A DNA stretch of 64,000 nucleotides from Trametes villosa (Eukaryota; Basidiomycota; Agaricomycetes; Polyporales; Polyporaceae): the NCBI GenBank assembly GCA_002964805.2, contig PUDQ02000003.1, positions 620,001 to 684,000 on the forward strand. Reading direction: 5' to 3'. Of this stretch, positions 1 through 9,374 are shown piece by piece (position 1 is the first letter of the stretch; each line of letters begins with the position of its first letter). The notes under the pieces are model-generated. The model made no database searches. It saw only the letters and a list, made by a program, of their open reading frames with translations, and had not been told where the DNA came from. The position numbers were made by a program, and so were the translations under genes.

Positions 1-1
1 C

Positions 2-133
2 GGTGTCATGAATGCGCAGGTTGTCCGCGGAGACGCCGTTGTGGCGGAGTGCGCGCCGGACAAGGACGAGTTTGTCGTTCAAGAGCGGCCGCAGACGTAC
101 AACTTCAACGCTTTTGTAGCTATGTCTCCGTGA
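2..133 (+). CDS. 3' end of an unidentified gene (partial)
   Basis: An open frame runs from the left edge and ends at TGA 131-133, giving about 43 residues that finish in NFNAFVAMSP. The mix is ordinary soluble protein (VVRGDAVVAECAPDKDEF), and third codon positions are GC-rich like the neighbouring genes. The start lies outside the window. It ends about 135 bp before the stop of the convergent asparaginyl-tRNA synthetase gene, a normal tail-to-tail spacing here. I do not recognise the family. Because so little is visible, a chance open frame is possible. Confidence 0.4.
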   Translation, partial: GVMNAQVVRGDAVVAECAPDKDEFVVQERPQTYNFNAFVAMSP

Positions 134-269
134 CTGTGGATGTTAGCTAGCGTCCTTCAGAGGAAAGAAGCTGATAGATCCGACGCGGTTGCGGCACCGC
201 AATGACCATAGTATCGCCCGAGTCTATTACAACACCTAGAGTACATCTCTGTTCTTGCATCTTTCCTCT

Positions 270-2194
270 TCACGGCGTCGCACGGCCCGGCCACCTGAAC
301 GAACTGTAAGTTGGCTGAACTCGAGTATCTGACGCAAGTAACGCACCTCGGGTAGAGCGAACACTCGCGCACGGTGTATCGCTTGCCGAGCCAGGCCAGG
401 AAACGCTACAAAGAGCTGTCAGTATCGTTTACAACGCATACAAGACAGTACTCGCCTCAACACCAAGCCCATACCCGCCGTGTTCGCAAGTACCGTACTT
501 GCGCTGGTCCGTAAACCAGTAGTACGGCGCAGGATCGATGCCCTCGCGCTTGTACGCCGCGAGCAGCTCCTCCTCGTCTGCAATCCTCATCGACCCGCCC
601 ACGATCTCGCCCACGCCGGGCATGAGGAGATCGCAGCTCTCCGTAAACGTGGGGCCATCCGCGCCGTCCTTCGGCACCTTCTTCATGTAGAACGCCTTCA
701 GCTCCGCCGGGAAGCCGTGGAGGAAGATCGGGCGGCCGAGGATGTCCGTCATCCTGCGCTCGGCGGCCTCCGCGATGTCGTCGCCGACCTTGTGCTCGAC
801 CATGACGGGGTTGCCCTTCTCGTCCTTCACGACGTTCCCGTCCGCGTCCTCCTCCTCGTGCTTGATGTCGTGCTCGTTCAGCCACTTGATCGCGTCGACG
901 TATGAGAGGCGCAGGAACGGCCGCTCGGGCGCGGTAAACGTCGGGTTGAGCTGCTTGATGAGCGCCGCGGACGTCGGCGACTGAAGCAGCTTGTTGACCG
1001 TCTCGCAGATGATCGCCTCGATGTGGTCCATGAGGTCCGTGAAGTTGATGAACGCGAGTTCAGCCTCGAGATGCGTGTACTCGCTCAGATGCCGGCGCGT
1101 GTGCGAGTTCTCCGCGCGGAAGGACTCTTGCACGCAGAACACGTCGCCAAGGGACGGTAGGCACGTCTCGAGGTAGAGCTGCGAGCTCTGCGTGAGGAAC
1201 GCGGGCTGGTTGTAGTAGTCGAGCTTGAAGAGCGTCGCGCCGCCCTCGACCTGGGTCTGCACGAGACAGGGCGGGGTGACTTCGAGCAGATCGTGCTCGA
1301 TCAGCGTTTGGCGGAAGGAGGTGAGGAGCGCGGCGCGCAGCTTGAGCACGGCGGACGCGGTCTCGCCGCGGAGGACAAGATGCCTAAGGTCGGCCTGGAT
1401 AGAGGGATCCGATTTCTGCGCGCGCCGTGTCAGATGCGCGCGGGAAATGGATAAGATCGCATATACGCACTTCGTTCAACCTGTTGGTGAACGCATCCTC
1501 GCCACCGGGGGACGCGCCGAGGACGCGCCAGTAGTCAACCACGAGTTCATGCCCTCCAGGCGCGGTCTGTCCCTCCGGAACCGTCTTGAGGGTGCCGACA
1601 ACCTCGATCGTGGACTCGAGCGTGAGCGTGAGAGCCTCGTATGTCTGCGCGACCTGACCCGACAGAACACACTGGAGGTAGCCAGTGCCGTCTCGGAGCA
1701 CGACGAAGATGATCTCCTTCTGGTCGCGCAGGCGATGGACCCATCCGGATGTGCGAATCCGTTTTGACCGCAGAGGCGTGAGGTTCCCGATCTTGCTCTG
1801 CCGCGAGATGAGCAGGTCGTGTGCGCGCCGGTTGACGTACTGTGCGTACCTTGGTCGCGGCGGGAAGGCTCGCGTCCTCCTGGAGGACGATCTTCTTGCT
1901 GTCCTCGAGCCGCTTCTCCTTGCGCGCGCCCGCCTCCGCCTTCTCCTTCGCCTCGCGCTCCGCGAGCTCCTCCGCCTTCTTGCGTTTCTTCTCGATCCCG
2001 TCCGCGCCCTTCTTCGCCTTCTTCAGCGCAGACTGCGTCGGCTCCTCATACGTGCCCGAAGCGTCCTTGCGGATCGCGAACTTCTCGTCGGGGTGCGTGT
2101 AGAGCGCGAACGCGAGGGTCTGGTATGGCTGCTCGGGCGTGCCCTTGCCGGACTCGTCTGAGCCGCCGGATTCGTCGACGTGAATGGGGGCCAT
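270..2194 (-). CDS. DED81: Asparaginyl-tRNA synthetase, cytosolic (class II aaRS)
   Basis: Charges tRNA-Asn with asparagine in the cytosol. Exons on the minus strand: 2194-1850, 1797-1471, 1415-456, 405-347 and 294-270 (571 aa). The N-terminal ~115 residues hold a Lys/Glu-rich charged segment typical of eukaryotic AsnRS. Then come the OB-fold anticodon-binding domain ([29 protein letters not shown]) and the class II catalytic core. The core shows motif 2 ([20 protein letters not shown]), the asparagine-pocket region ([15 protein letters not shown]) and motif 3 ([18 protein letters not shown]). The end reads [15 protein letters not shown], the expected AsnRS tail. Joining GVE to RFLAW needs a GC donor at 455. 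It shares a 472 bp intergenic region with the divergent ERV2-like gene. Confidence 0.95.
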
Positions 2195-2666
2195 GTTGAA
2201 TGTGTTCTGCCTCTCTTGCTGTGTCGCCTTTTATGCCTAGCGGGCGAGTCAAGGAGAGGCGATGGTGATGGTTGTGAGTCAAGCTGCGATGTGTAGGTTG
2301 TGTCAAGATTGTTACCGACCTTATCGGATTTTGTAGCAGGATTAGCTCTGGCTCGGCTTATCTGCGCGAGATTTCCGGCGCGCGGGGCATAGATACTTGC
2401 GCGCGCTGTTGGCAACATGCAGGTAACATCGTAGCAGATGTTTGGCTCCATCGCGAGGATAATCAGGCGACGCGCAGGCCAGTAAGCGAGCGGAGGTCGT
2501 CGCGCGCAATGAGGCGCGATGTCGCGACCCGCCTGGATTGTGAGCGCGGCGCATGGTCGCGAGCGCTCGCGCCTTGATACTTGACCACCACCTCGTTTCA
2601 CACTTGTTGCTGCTCTACCCTCCTTGCTTTCTTACAGCTACTCGTCTGCCCCTGTGATAAACCAAC
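2195..2666. promoter_or_regulatory. Divergent intergenic region, AsnRS / ERV2-like
   Basis: A head-to-head spacer of 472 bp that must hold both promoters. Each side is pyrimidine-rich close to its start codon. No clear TATA box was seen. A CTTTCTTACAG string ending at 2637 could be the acceptor of a leader intron 29 bp before the ERV2-like ATG. Frames on the minus strand here look like non-coding shadows. Confidence 0.5.
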
Positions 2667-3652
2667 ATGATAACGCGCTTCAGCAAGGCGTTCCTGTTCT
2701 CGGTGTTCGCCCTGGTACGACCCGTTTAATCTCGGCACGGTATAACTAGCTGACCGTAGGCCCGGTGACCCACCTGACAGTTTCTCCTGGGCTCGCTGGC
2801 ACTTCTACACCCTCCGTCTCGGACATACGTGGACACATGGACAGGAGATCTCTTTGGAGAGGGAGGACTGGTTCCGCCACCGTCGCCGACACATGGCGTG
2901 CACGGGGAGGTGATCATGGGCAAACTGGGGAACGCCACCGCGAAGTACGTCCTCACAGCGCGAAAGTATATGTTCTACAAACTAATGTAATCAGGGCTGA
3001 GCTCGGTCGAGCAACGTGGAAACTGTTGTAAGTGTTATGCTTGACGCTCGTGTATCTCCACTCGCGTCCCTGAACGTTGGTCTGGGATACAGACATACCA
3101 TGACCCTCCGATACCCCGAGGTGCGCTATACGCTCTACATGGGTTATAAACCTCGTCAGATCCTCATGCCTCTTATCTAGAATCCCACGCAAGACGAGCG
3201 CGACGCGCTAAATAACTACTTCCATCTCATGTCGCGGTTATATCCATGCGGAGAGTGCGCAACCGAGTTCCAGCAGCTATTGAAGCGGTTCCCACCACAA
3301 GTGCGCATACAGCCCCCTCGTATACTTGACTTCCCACTAACATCTGTCTAGACGTCATCACGGCGCTCAGCTGCGACATGGTACGCGTACATAGCGCTCT
3401 ACTTTGCTGACCAATCAGTAACACGCTTCGTACAGGCTATGTGTGGTACACAACGAAGTCAACAAGCGGCTGCACAAGCCCGAGTTTGACTGTGCGCATC
3501 TTGACGAGACGTACGATTGCGGGTGTGGAGACGAGCCCATCGGCTCCCCAGCAGCAGGAACGGCGAATGATCCCATGGACCTGGAACATGACCCTAGCAA
3601 GGATAGGAAGACCGGGATGGGCCTGGTGAAGGGCGGTCGAGCGGTGTCATAG
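2667..3652 (+). CDS. ERV2: FAD-linked sulfhydryl oxidase, Erv2 type (ER)
   Basis: Makes disulfide bonds in the endoplasmic reticulum, passing electrons through FAD to oxygen. Exons: 2667-2714, 2781-2944, 2995-3027, 3093-3120, 3181-3300, 3352-3380, 3436-3652; they sum to 212 codons plus stop. Residues 1-28 form a basic-then-hydrophobic signal anchor (MITRFSKAFLFSVFAL, then FLLGSLALL). The Erv/ALR fold follows, with GRATWKLLHTMTLRYPE, the redox pair CGEC at about 114-117 preceded by RLYP, and the FAD-side helix CVVHNEVNKRL. Near the C terminus a Cys-Gly-Cys at about 169-171 matches the shuttle disulfide of yeast Erv2. The membrane anchor together with CGC favours Erv2 over mitochondrial Erv1. 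Five of the six introns are 50-66 bp and one is 51 bp. Confidence 0.93.
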
Positions 3653-5120
3653 GCGGTGTATTCCACCTGCTACCATACGTCCTTGTGATTTTGCTGTTGG
3701 TTCTTGAGATATTGTAGAGTATACCATGCTTTCTCGGTACATATCGGATGGATATACTGGGCGGGTGCCGTGCGGTATAGACCGCGCGAGTTGGTCAATC
3801 TCCCCTTGAAATTCGCGCCTGGACTATATACCGGTAAGATCAATGATTTACCGGCCCTCGTGGATCGAAGCCTCAGCCCTGCGCTCGCTGCGTCGGGAAA
3901 GCTTCAATAGAGAGAGCACAGCTTTTAGCGGCACCGGGGAACGCCGCGCGCCACAACGCTTACCGCCGATCTGGAATCTCAATAGGTCGCCGGATGTGGC
4001 GTTAAGTTCTGCGGTATTACATAGACTTGCTCTCTTTAGCAGGTCTCAAAATACGAAGAAAATGTTACACGGAAGCAATGTGCTCACAATGAACGTTGCT
4101 GTATATGGCGGTCGCGGCATCAGGTACAGCTATATAGGGCTCCCGGCGTTCCTCGGCACCAGGGTGACCTACTACTGCAAAACGTCCTGAAAGAGTTGCT
4201 GCGTACTCTTCACTTGTACAGCGGCTGGGACCGAGCCAGGTTCTGGAAGACATGTTTGCCTTACCCAGACGACATCTTGAACGCCTTGTGAATGCGGCGA
4301 CTCGTATTCGGAGCACGAAGACGTCTTCTGAGCATGTCCGCAGTACTAGTCCGTCTATGATGCCGAGAGCGACGGTGCACGAGGCGCGATATACTCGGGA
4401 CCGGTAACCACCGTGGACACTTACGACATACCAAGGGCCGCCGGCATTGGGCGGTGGCTGAATGCGTCGACGGCGAAAGCGCAGTGGCACACGGGTGCCA
4501 CTCAGCCTGGACTCGCTTCCTCTTGGGAAACACGACGTTGCCCAAACGGGTCGCTAGAGAAACACGGAATGACGGTCAGTGCTTCTCCGAGAAGCAGAAT
4601 GGAAGAGAACGCTCACACTCCATGGCGCTGGTCAGCCGCCCAATGTATACGGCAGATGCATTAGTGCGCGTATGGCGCGCGGCTGCACCAGGGCGACGTT
4701 GACTCGCGTGCCGACGGTGTTGCCGACCGGCGACCCTGCACTATCAACTGGGCAGGGTCCAGGAGGCCATCGAGCAAATGCACCCGCTCGGACACCCCGC
4801 TTCCGTCTCGAACTGCTGTCAAAAGCAGCCAGCACCGAACCCGAGCGAAGACGGTGTTCGCGAGCAGCAAGGAGAACGCTCGCCTCGCGTCTCGGGAGCG
4901 CTCGCCCGAAGTAGACGTTTCGCGGACCGACTAGTATGTTCGGCGAGTGGCGGGATGAGGTCAATGTATAGTCAGGGTCGCATACCAGCCATGTGGACGG
5001 GTATCTCGCGACGGCGGCAAGGGCCGCTAGTCCATACGCGCACAGCCTGCTGCAGACGCTCGCATTGGGGACCATTGCATACGCGTCCCGTATATAAGGG
5101 ACGCGTCGTATGCCACTGAG
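3653..5120. other. Intergenic, 1.47 kb, no gene seen
   Basis: Only short frames with no family signal occur on either strand, and codon bias is unlike the flanking genes. The only item worth naming is the TATATAAG element at 5091, just before the next gene. Confidence 0.6.
5091..5098 (+). promoter_or_regulatory. TATA-box-like TATATAAG
   Basis: A perfect TATATAAG lies 23 bp before ATG 5121. If it positions transcription about 30 bp downstream, the transcript would begin at or just past that ATG. The in-frame ATG at 5310 is then a serious alternative start for the synthetase-like gene. Confidence 0.45.
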
Positions 5121-6776
5121 ATGTATCCTCCTCCTCCTGCTCCCATCTACTCACTAGCCATACCATACTGTACCCCGTCGACGCGCGCCGCCATCTCCCG
5201 AAGCCAGAATCACCTATACCCGCCTCTACGACGGCTGACGCGACCCACCCAGGTTCGCGCTGCCATTGACATCGTGCTCAGCGTCCACACTCACCCCCAA
5301 CACAAAGAGATGCTGAAGCTCACCGAAGACCTGTCCGCGCTCAAGGAGGCGGACCAGGAGCTGTTCACCGCGCGGCACGACGGCGTCGTGCACAACCCGC
5401 TCGGCGCCGCGGGGTACGTCTACGAGAATGAGCTCGCGAAGCCGCTCCTCCGCGAGCTCGGACTCGTCCCCGTCTCCGCGCGCTTTCCCTCGCCCCTTCC
5501 CCCAACCCCCACCCCCACCCGCGCCCACGACGTCTCGTCTGACGACGGGCACGCCGACTCGGACTCGGACTCCGGCATCTCCGTCGGCCAAGACCCTACC
5601 TCTTCCACGCTCTTCATCCACATCGGTGCGCAGCCCAACAACAGCCCGCACGCGGGCACCATCGTCACCTTCGCCCTCGCGTTCCTCCTCGGCCGCCTCC
5701 TGAAGCAGGAGTACGCGAAGCTGCGCGCGTACGCGCTTGCTTCCGGTCCCGTTGACGCGCCGCACTGGGTCGACGAGCTGCGCGTCGTCGTGCAGCTCGA
5801 CCTCGTCGACACCGCGCCCGACAAGGGCCGGGAGATCCCCGAGGAGCTACGCGGCAACGGTGTTGAGTACCAGTACAGCCACCGCCTGACGGGAGCGATG
5901 TACGAGTTCCTGCCGAATTACGAGGAGCTCCTCCAGGAGCTGACAGACTACGTCGGGGGCGAGGTCGAGCACGCTATCACGCGCCAGGCGGACCTCATGC
6001 GCATGCCAGCGGCGCGCGACGCGATCCGCACCCTCCTCCTCGACCGCGAGCGCCTCGCCGTCGAGCTCGCGCCCGAATGCGAGTCGCTCGCGATGCGGAG
6101 CGCGTGCCCCGCCGAGGGGTGCGGCATCGCCGACAAGCACGGTATCCGGAACAGCTACGCAGTCAGCCCCGAGTTAACGTCCATCACGTTCGTCTGCCCC
6201 ACTCACGGCGAGTACACCATTTGCCTGGAGGACCCCGACGAGCTCGCTAGGCTGGAGCTCAACACGCCTCTTCGCAACCTCGCGCGCACTCTTGTCTACA
6301 TGGCCGACACCGCGAAGAGCAAGGTGTCCGACCAGCCCGTCCCGACGCGCCTGCATATGCGCGTGACAGGCAGCGACTACGCCGGCCGCTACCAGGAGGG
6401 CATGCTCTTCCGCCAGCTTTCGAAGCTCCGGAAGGTTGCTGAGCCCGCCCTGCGGAGTATGCTCGATGAGTCGGACGACCCGCTCTTCGTCTATGCGCCG
6501 CTCATCACCGACTGGTCGGGCGCGAAGCTGTCGAAGAGCCTATATGTGAATAAGGGCGCGTACGAATACCTGCCCGTGGAGGAGATGAATCGCCTGATGG
6601 CGTACAAGACGATGTCGCCGGGGGACAGGCAGGTGCTGTACGGGATGGTCGAGGGCTGGGTCCGGGAGCCTACCAAGGTGTTCCGTGAGTACAGCGCCGA
6701 GTATGTCCGACTCGTCTTCGAGAGAGCGGCGCGGCTGGAGGACGAGGCGATGGTTGTTGTAGATGCTGCGGATTGA
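5121..6776 (+). CDS. Orphan class I aminoacyl-tRNA synthetase-like (HIGH/KMSKS nucleotidylyl transferase fold)
   Basis: A single exon of 551 codons, unusual here where most genes are split. A HIGH-like motif is present in FIHIGAQPNNSPHAG at about residues 167-181. A KMSKS-like AKLSKS occurs near residues 470-475. Between them lie a CPAEGCG...CPTHGEY stretch that could bind zinc, and HMRVTGSDYAGRYQE, like the GxD motif of class I synthetases. An Asp/Ser/Thr/Pro-rich insert covers about residues 120-160. The set resembles archaeal-type class I LysRS, but no anticodon-binding domain is obvious and fungi normally use class II LysRS. It may not be a tRNA-charging enzyme. The first 63 residues look less constrained, and M64 (5310) is an alternative start. 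Confidence 0.75.
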   Translation: MYPPPPAPIYSLAIPYCTPSTRAAISRSQNHLYPPLRRLTRPTQVRAAIDIVLSVHTHPQHKEMLKLTEDLSALKEADQELFTARHDGVVHNPLGAAGYVYENELAKPLLRELGLVPVSARFPSPLPPTPTPTRAHDVSSDDGHADSDSDSGISVGQDPTSSTLFIHIGAQPNNSPHAGTIVTFALAFLLGRLLKQEYAKLRAYALASGPVDAPHWVDELRVVVQLDLVDTAPDKGREIPEELRGNGVEYQYSHRLTGAMYEFLPNYEELLQELTDYVGGEVEHAITRQADLMRMPAARDAIRTLLLDRERLAVELAPECESLAMRSACPAEGCGIADKHGIRNSYAVSPELTSITFVCPTHGEYTICLEDPDELARLELNTPLRNLARTLVYMADTAKSKVSDQPVPTRLHMRVTGSDYAGRYQEGMLFRQLSKLRKVAEPALRSMLDESDDPLFVYAPLITDWSGAKLSKSLYVNKGAYEYLPVEEMNRLMAYKTMSPGDRQVLYGMVEGWVREPTKVFREYSAEYVRLVFERAARLEDEAMVVVDAAD

Positions 6777-7095
6777 CGATAACCATGTGCGCTGTGTATA
6801 TTAGATGCTATGGATACGGAATGTGTATGTACCACTAATGAATTCTGCTGAATGCAACATACCTTGATTCGCCGCTGAAATGCCATACCCTTCGCTTAGC
6901 ACGTTCTCTCGTGTGCGTGATCTAACTGAGACCCAAGTGCTGGCATGAGATGTCCTCCAACAAGATATATCAGTAAAGCAGTTGAGATAGCAGGAAAACT
7001 GTACAAAGCAAACCAAGAAAGTCCGTCCGGGAGATTCCAGCATAATACACGTAGTCACGACAGCCTCCACAACCGAGTCCATGGCCGGCATAAAC
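6777..7095. other. Convergent 3' intergenic region
   Basis: A 319 bp space between two gene 3' ends, with no coding signal; it presumably holds both 3' UTRs. Confidence 0.6.
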
Positions 7096-7817
7096 TCAAA
7101 AGAGCTTCTCCATATCCTCGAGTTTCTCCCCTTCAACGAGCTTCTTCGTCGCGTAACGCCAGCCCTGAGGAACTGCGATGTCGAACCGTGCTTTAAGCTT
7201 GGTCGTCGTCACGGGCTCCTTGAGCTTGTAGAGCCCCGTTACCGGATAGCCGTATTTAGACACTTTCAGGCCTTTGTCGAAGTCGTCGTTGCCGATTCCA
7301 GAAGAATCGTTGACTTCCCCTGGGACTTTGGGCGTTGTAGTCTCCATGACATACCTGTTGGAATTGTGAGTAAGCGAGAACGTACAGCATACACCAAGGG
7401 CACTGTAGCTGAAGCTGCTATGAAGGCCCTAGCTAGTACTCACGTTATCGCAGATGTTGGTGCCGTTTCATAGAGCCACAGTCGCACTACAGAGTCCTGG
7501 AGCTTGTACTTGCGGTACTCGTGGTTCTTCTTCCGCTCCGAGATGAGCTTCGTGAACTCGGGTTTGATGGACAACAGCACGTCCGTCACGACGCGGTCCT
7601 CGTCCACCACCTTGCTCTTTTTCTTCTTCTTCGGCTTAGGGGCGGTTGGCGACTTCGCCCGTATGGGTTTGGACGCTTCCGGCGCGTCAGACGACTCCGA
7701 CGCCGCGACTACCACGTCGGGGCCCGAGGGTTTGGTGACTACCGCCGGTACAACTTTACTGAAGCTGAATAGCGTAGTTTGCCGCAGATTAGTCTTTGCA
7801 GTACGTTCTGCAGGCAT
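7096..7817 (-). CDS. ASCH/PUA-like domain protein with N-terminal PIP-box-like motif
   Basis: Two exons, 7817-7444 and 7354-7096, with an 89 bp intron, give 210 aa. Residues 11-18 read LRQTTLFSF, which fits the PCNA-interacting pattern Q-x-x-hydrophobic-x-x-aromatic. A Lys-rich stretch PKPKKKKKSK at about 61-70 is a likely nuclear localisation signal. The remainder starts VVTDVLLSIKPEFTKLI and continues KKNHEYRKYKLQDSVVRLWLYET, the layout of ASCH/EVE-like PUA folds: a beta-strand IKP, then a Gly/Glu-Lys turn, then an EYRK strand. Such folds bind RNA or modified nucleotides. A nuclear role at replication or repair sites is inferred only from the two motifs. It ends tail-to-tail with the synthetase-like gene. 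Confidence 0.8.
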
Positions 7818-8394
7818 AATGAGCGGTCGGCGAGGTGGAGTGGTTTTGGATGGGGATGGTGGTGGTCAAGGCCCGGTGAAAAGTCGATCTGGGCGCTTCG
7901 GCTCGTATCGGTTGAATTATGGTCGCAATATTCCCATCGTCTCTCATCGTGTCCAATATGTTCCTAAAAATAGTGCGTCAGTGGCTGTCAGGATTCCTCC
8001 TCGCGAAGTTGAGTGGATTCGAAGAAATATGGGCACATATGGCCGCATCGCACGGGAAATATGCAAGCTTTGCTTGCATCAGGCTCGCGTTGACACGATT
8101 CCGCGTTAGCAGACGGCTCGCGCGCGCGAGGCCAACTCGCGCTCGCCTGCTCACTTGCTCTCTCGCTCGACACCCTCTCTTTGTCACCTAGTGGACCCCC
8201 CTTTCCGGAACGTGAAGACATGCCCCGCGGCATGTCATAAAGTCAACCCACACAACCCTCAGTTGCCCCGTCGTCTCTTTCCTCCTCCCCACCACCTGCC
8301 GCCGAGTCCGACTTACTCGTGGTCGCTCTCATCAGCTCGCCCCGCGTGCCTGCTCGACCCCCGCCTTCAGTAAGTCATAAATACGCTAACGGCG
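7818..8394. other. Intergenic, 577 bp
   Basis: Upstream of the PIP-box gene (-) and of the small-peptide candidate (+). The right half is strongly pyrimidine-rich (CTCTTTCCTCCTCCCC...), as in fungal promoters and leaders. A consensus intron signal GTAAGT...GCTAAC...TTAGCAG spans 8370-8416. Confidence 0.5.
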
Positions 8395-8625
8395 ATGGCT
8401 GATATGATCTTAGCAGCCCCTGTTCATCTAGGTCTAGCGCAGGTCGTCGGACATGGTGCGTGCCAGTTGGAATGGGCGCTACTCTGGGTGCCATCTAACA
8501 CTTACACGATTCTTTGCATCTAGTCTACAGCTTTCTCGTGCTAGCTTTATGTGAGTCTATCCCGCCATTCCTACGAGATCACACATCGACGTTCTCCCCT
8601 CGCAGGGTACACCCTGAGTCGCTAG
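8395..8625 (+). CDS. Candidate 35-residue single-pass membrane peptide
   Basis: Three exons, 8395-8455, 8524-8550 and 8606-8625, join in phase to 36 codons including TAG. The peptide begins MADMILAAPVHLGLAQ and has a hydrophobic core VYSFLVLALWYTL, then SR. Both introns have good borders (GTGCGT...TCTAG and GTGAGT...CGCAG), and the frame survives both splices. I do not recognise a family. The size suits a small subunit of a membrane complex in the ER or mitochondria. The start codon lies inside a possible leader intron (8370-8416): if that is removed, this ATG is lost. The model rests on splice logic only. Confidence 0.4.
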
Positions 8626-9374
8626 GGACTCTTAGCTGTAGAGTAGTGTTTTATGGCCGCTATGCTGTATCCTTGTAGTGTATCCCAATATATTCGATTC
8701 GGCTCTCATATGATCCCATCGCGAGCACAGAACGCCTGTATACGAAACCCGATAGGAGACGATGCGGCAATATACATGGACTGCCATGACCATATTTCCC
8801 CATAATCCCCCATATTTGCTGATATGCGATTATGGGCGCATCGGGAAAGTGGTCCCATTTTCTGCTCCCATCGGTTCACGATATTTGAACAGATGGGAGC
8901 CGAAGCGCCCAGATCGATTTTTCACCGGGGTCAAGGACCAAGGCGCGTCGCGTTAGCCGAACGCGCTCACGCGCCGGTGGCTGAAGCGAAGTATTGGGCG
9001 CTTAGTCCCAAGGGGAGGGCTCTCCCATATGATACCACGACCATACGCACACGGTAGTCATCGGGAATTACATCTCGACGCACCTGGATATTCTAAGAAA
9101 CTCGGGTGCGTTTTAATGTACAGTAGAGGCACCACCATCGTATGACTGAGCAGCCAAACTCGGATGATCAAAAGTCCAGTGGGATCGTTGAGTTTACAAT
9201 GTTCCACTCTCTCGATATCATGTTCTCATGGACGTGCTTGCATCGGTGATCACCGTGTTTCTAGAGCATTTATTTGAGTGTCAGAGGCTTCTGCAAAGGG
9301 TGATATATGTAACTTGTGGGATGAGGGTTACTGACGTACTTCGGGGAACTTTCCACACATCCAATTAGCCGCCG
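8626..9374. other. Intergenic, 749 bp
   Basis: No credible frame on either strand, and composition is more AT-rich than the flanking genes. It probably contains the 3' UTR of the F-box gene that ends at 9375. Confidence 0.55.

Noticed and set aside
457..905. Long frames on both strands inside the AsnRS catalytic exon.
   Set aside because: Arg/Gly-rich shadows caused by GC-rich third positions of the true AsnRS frame.
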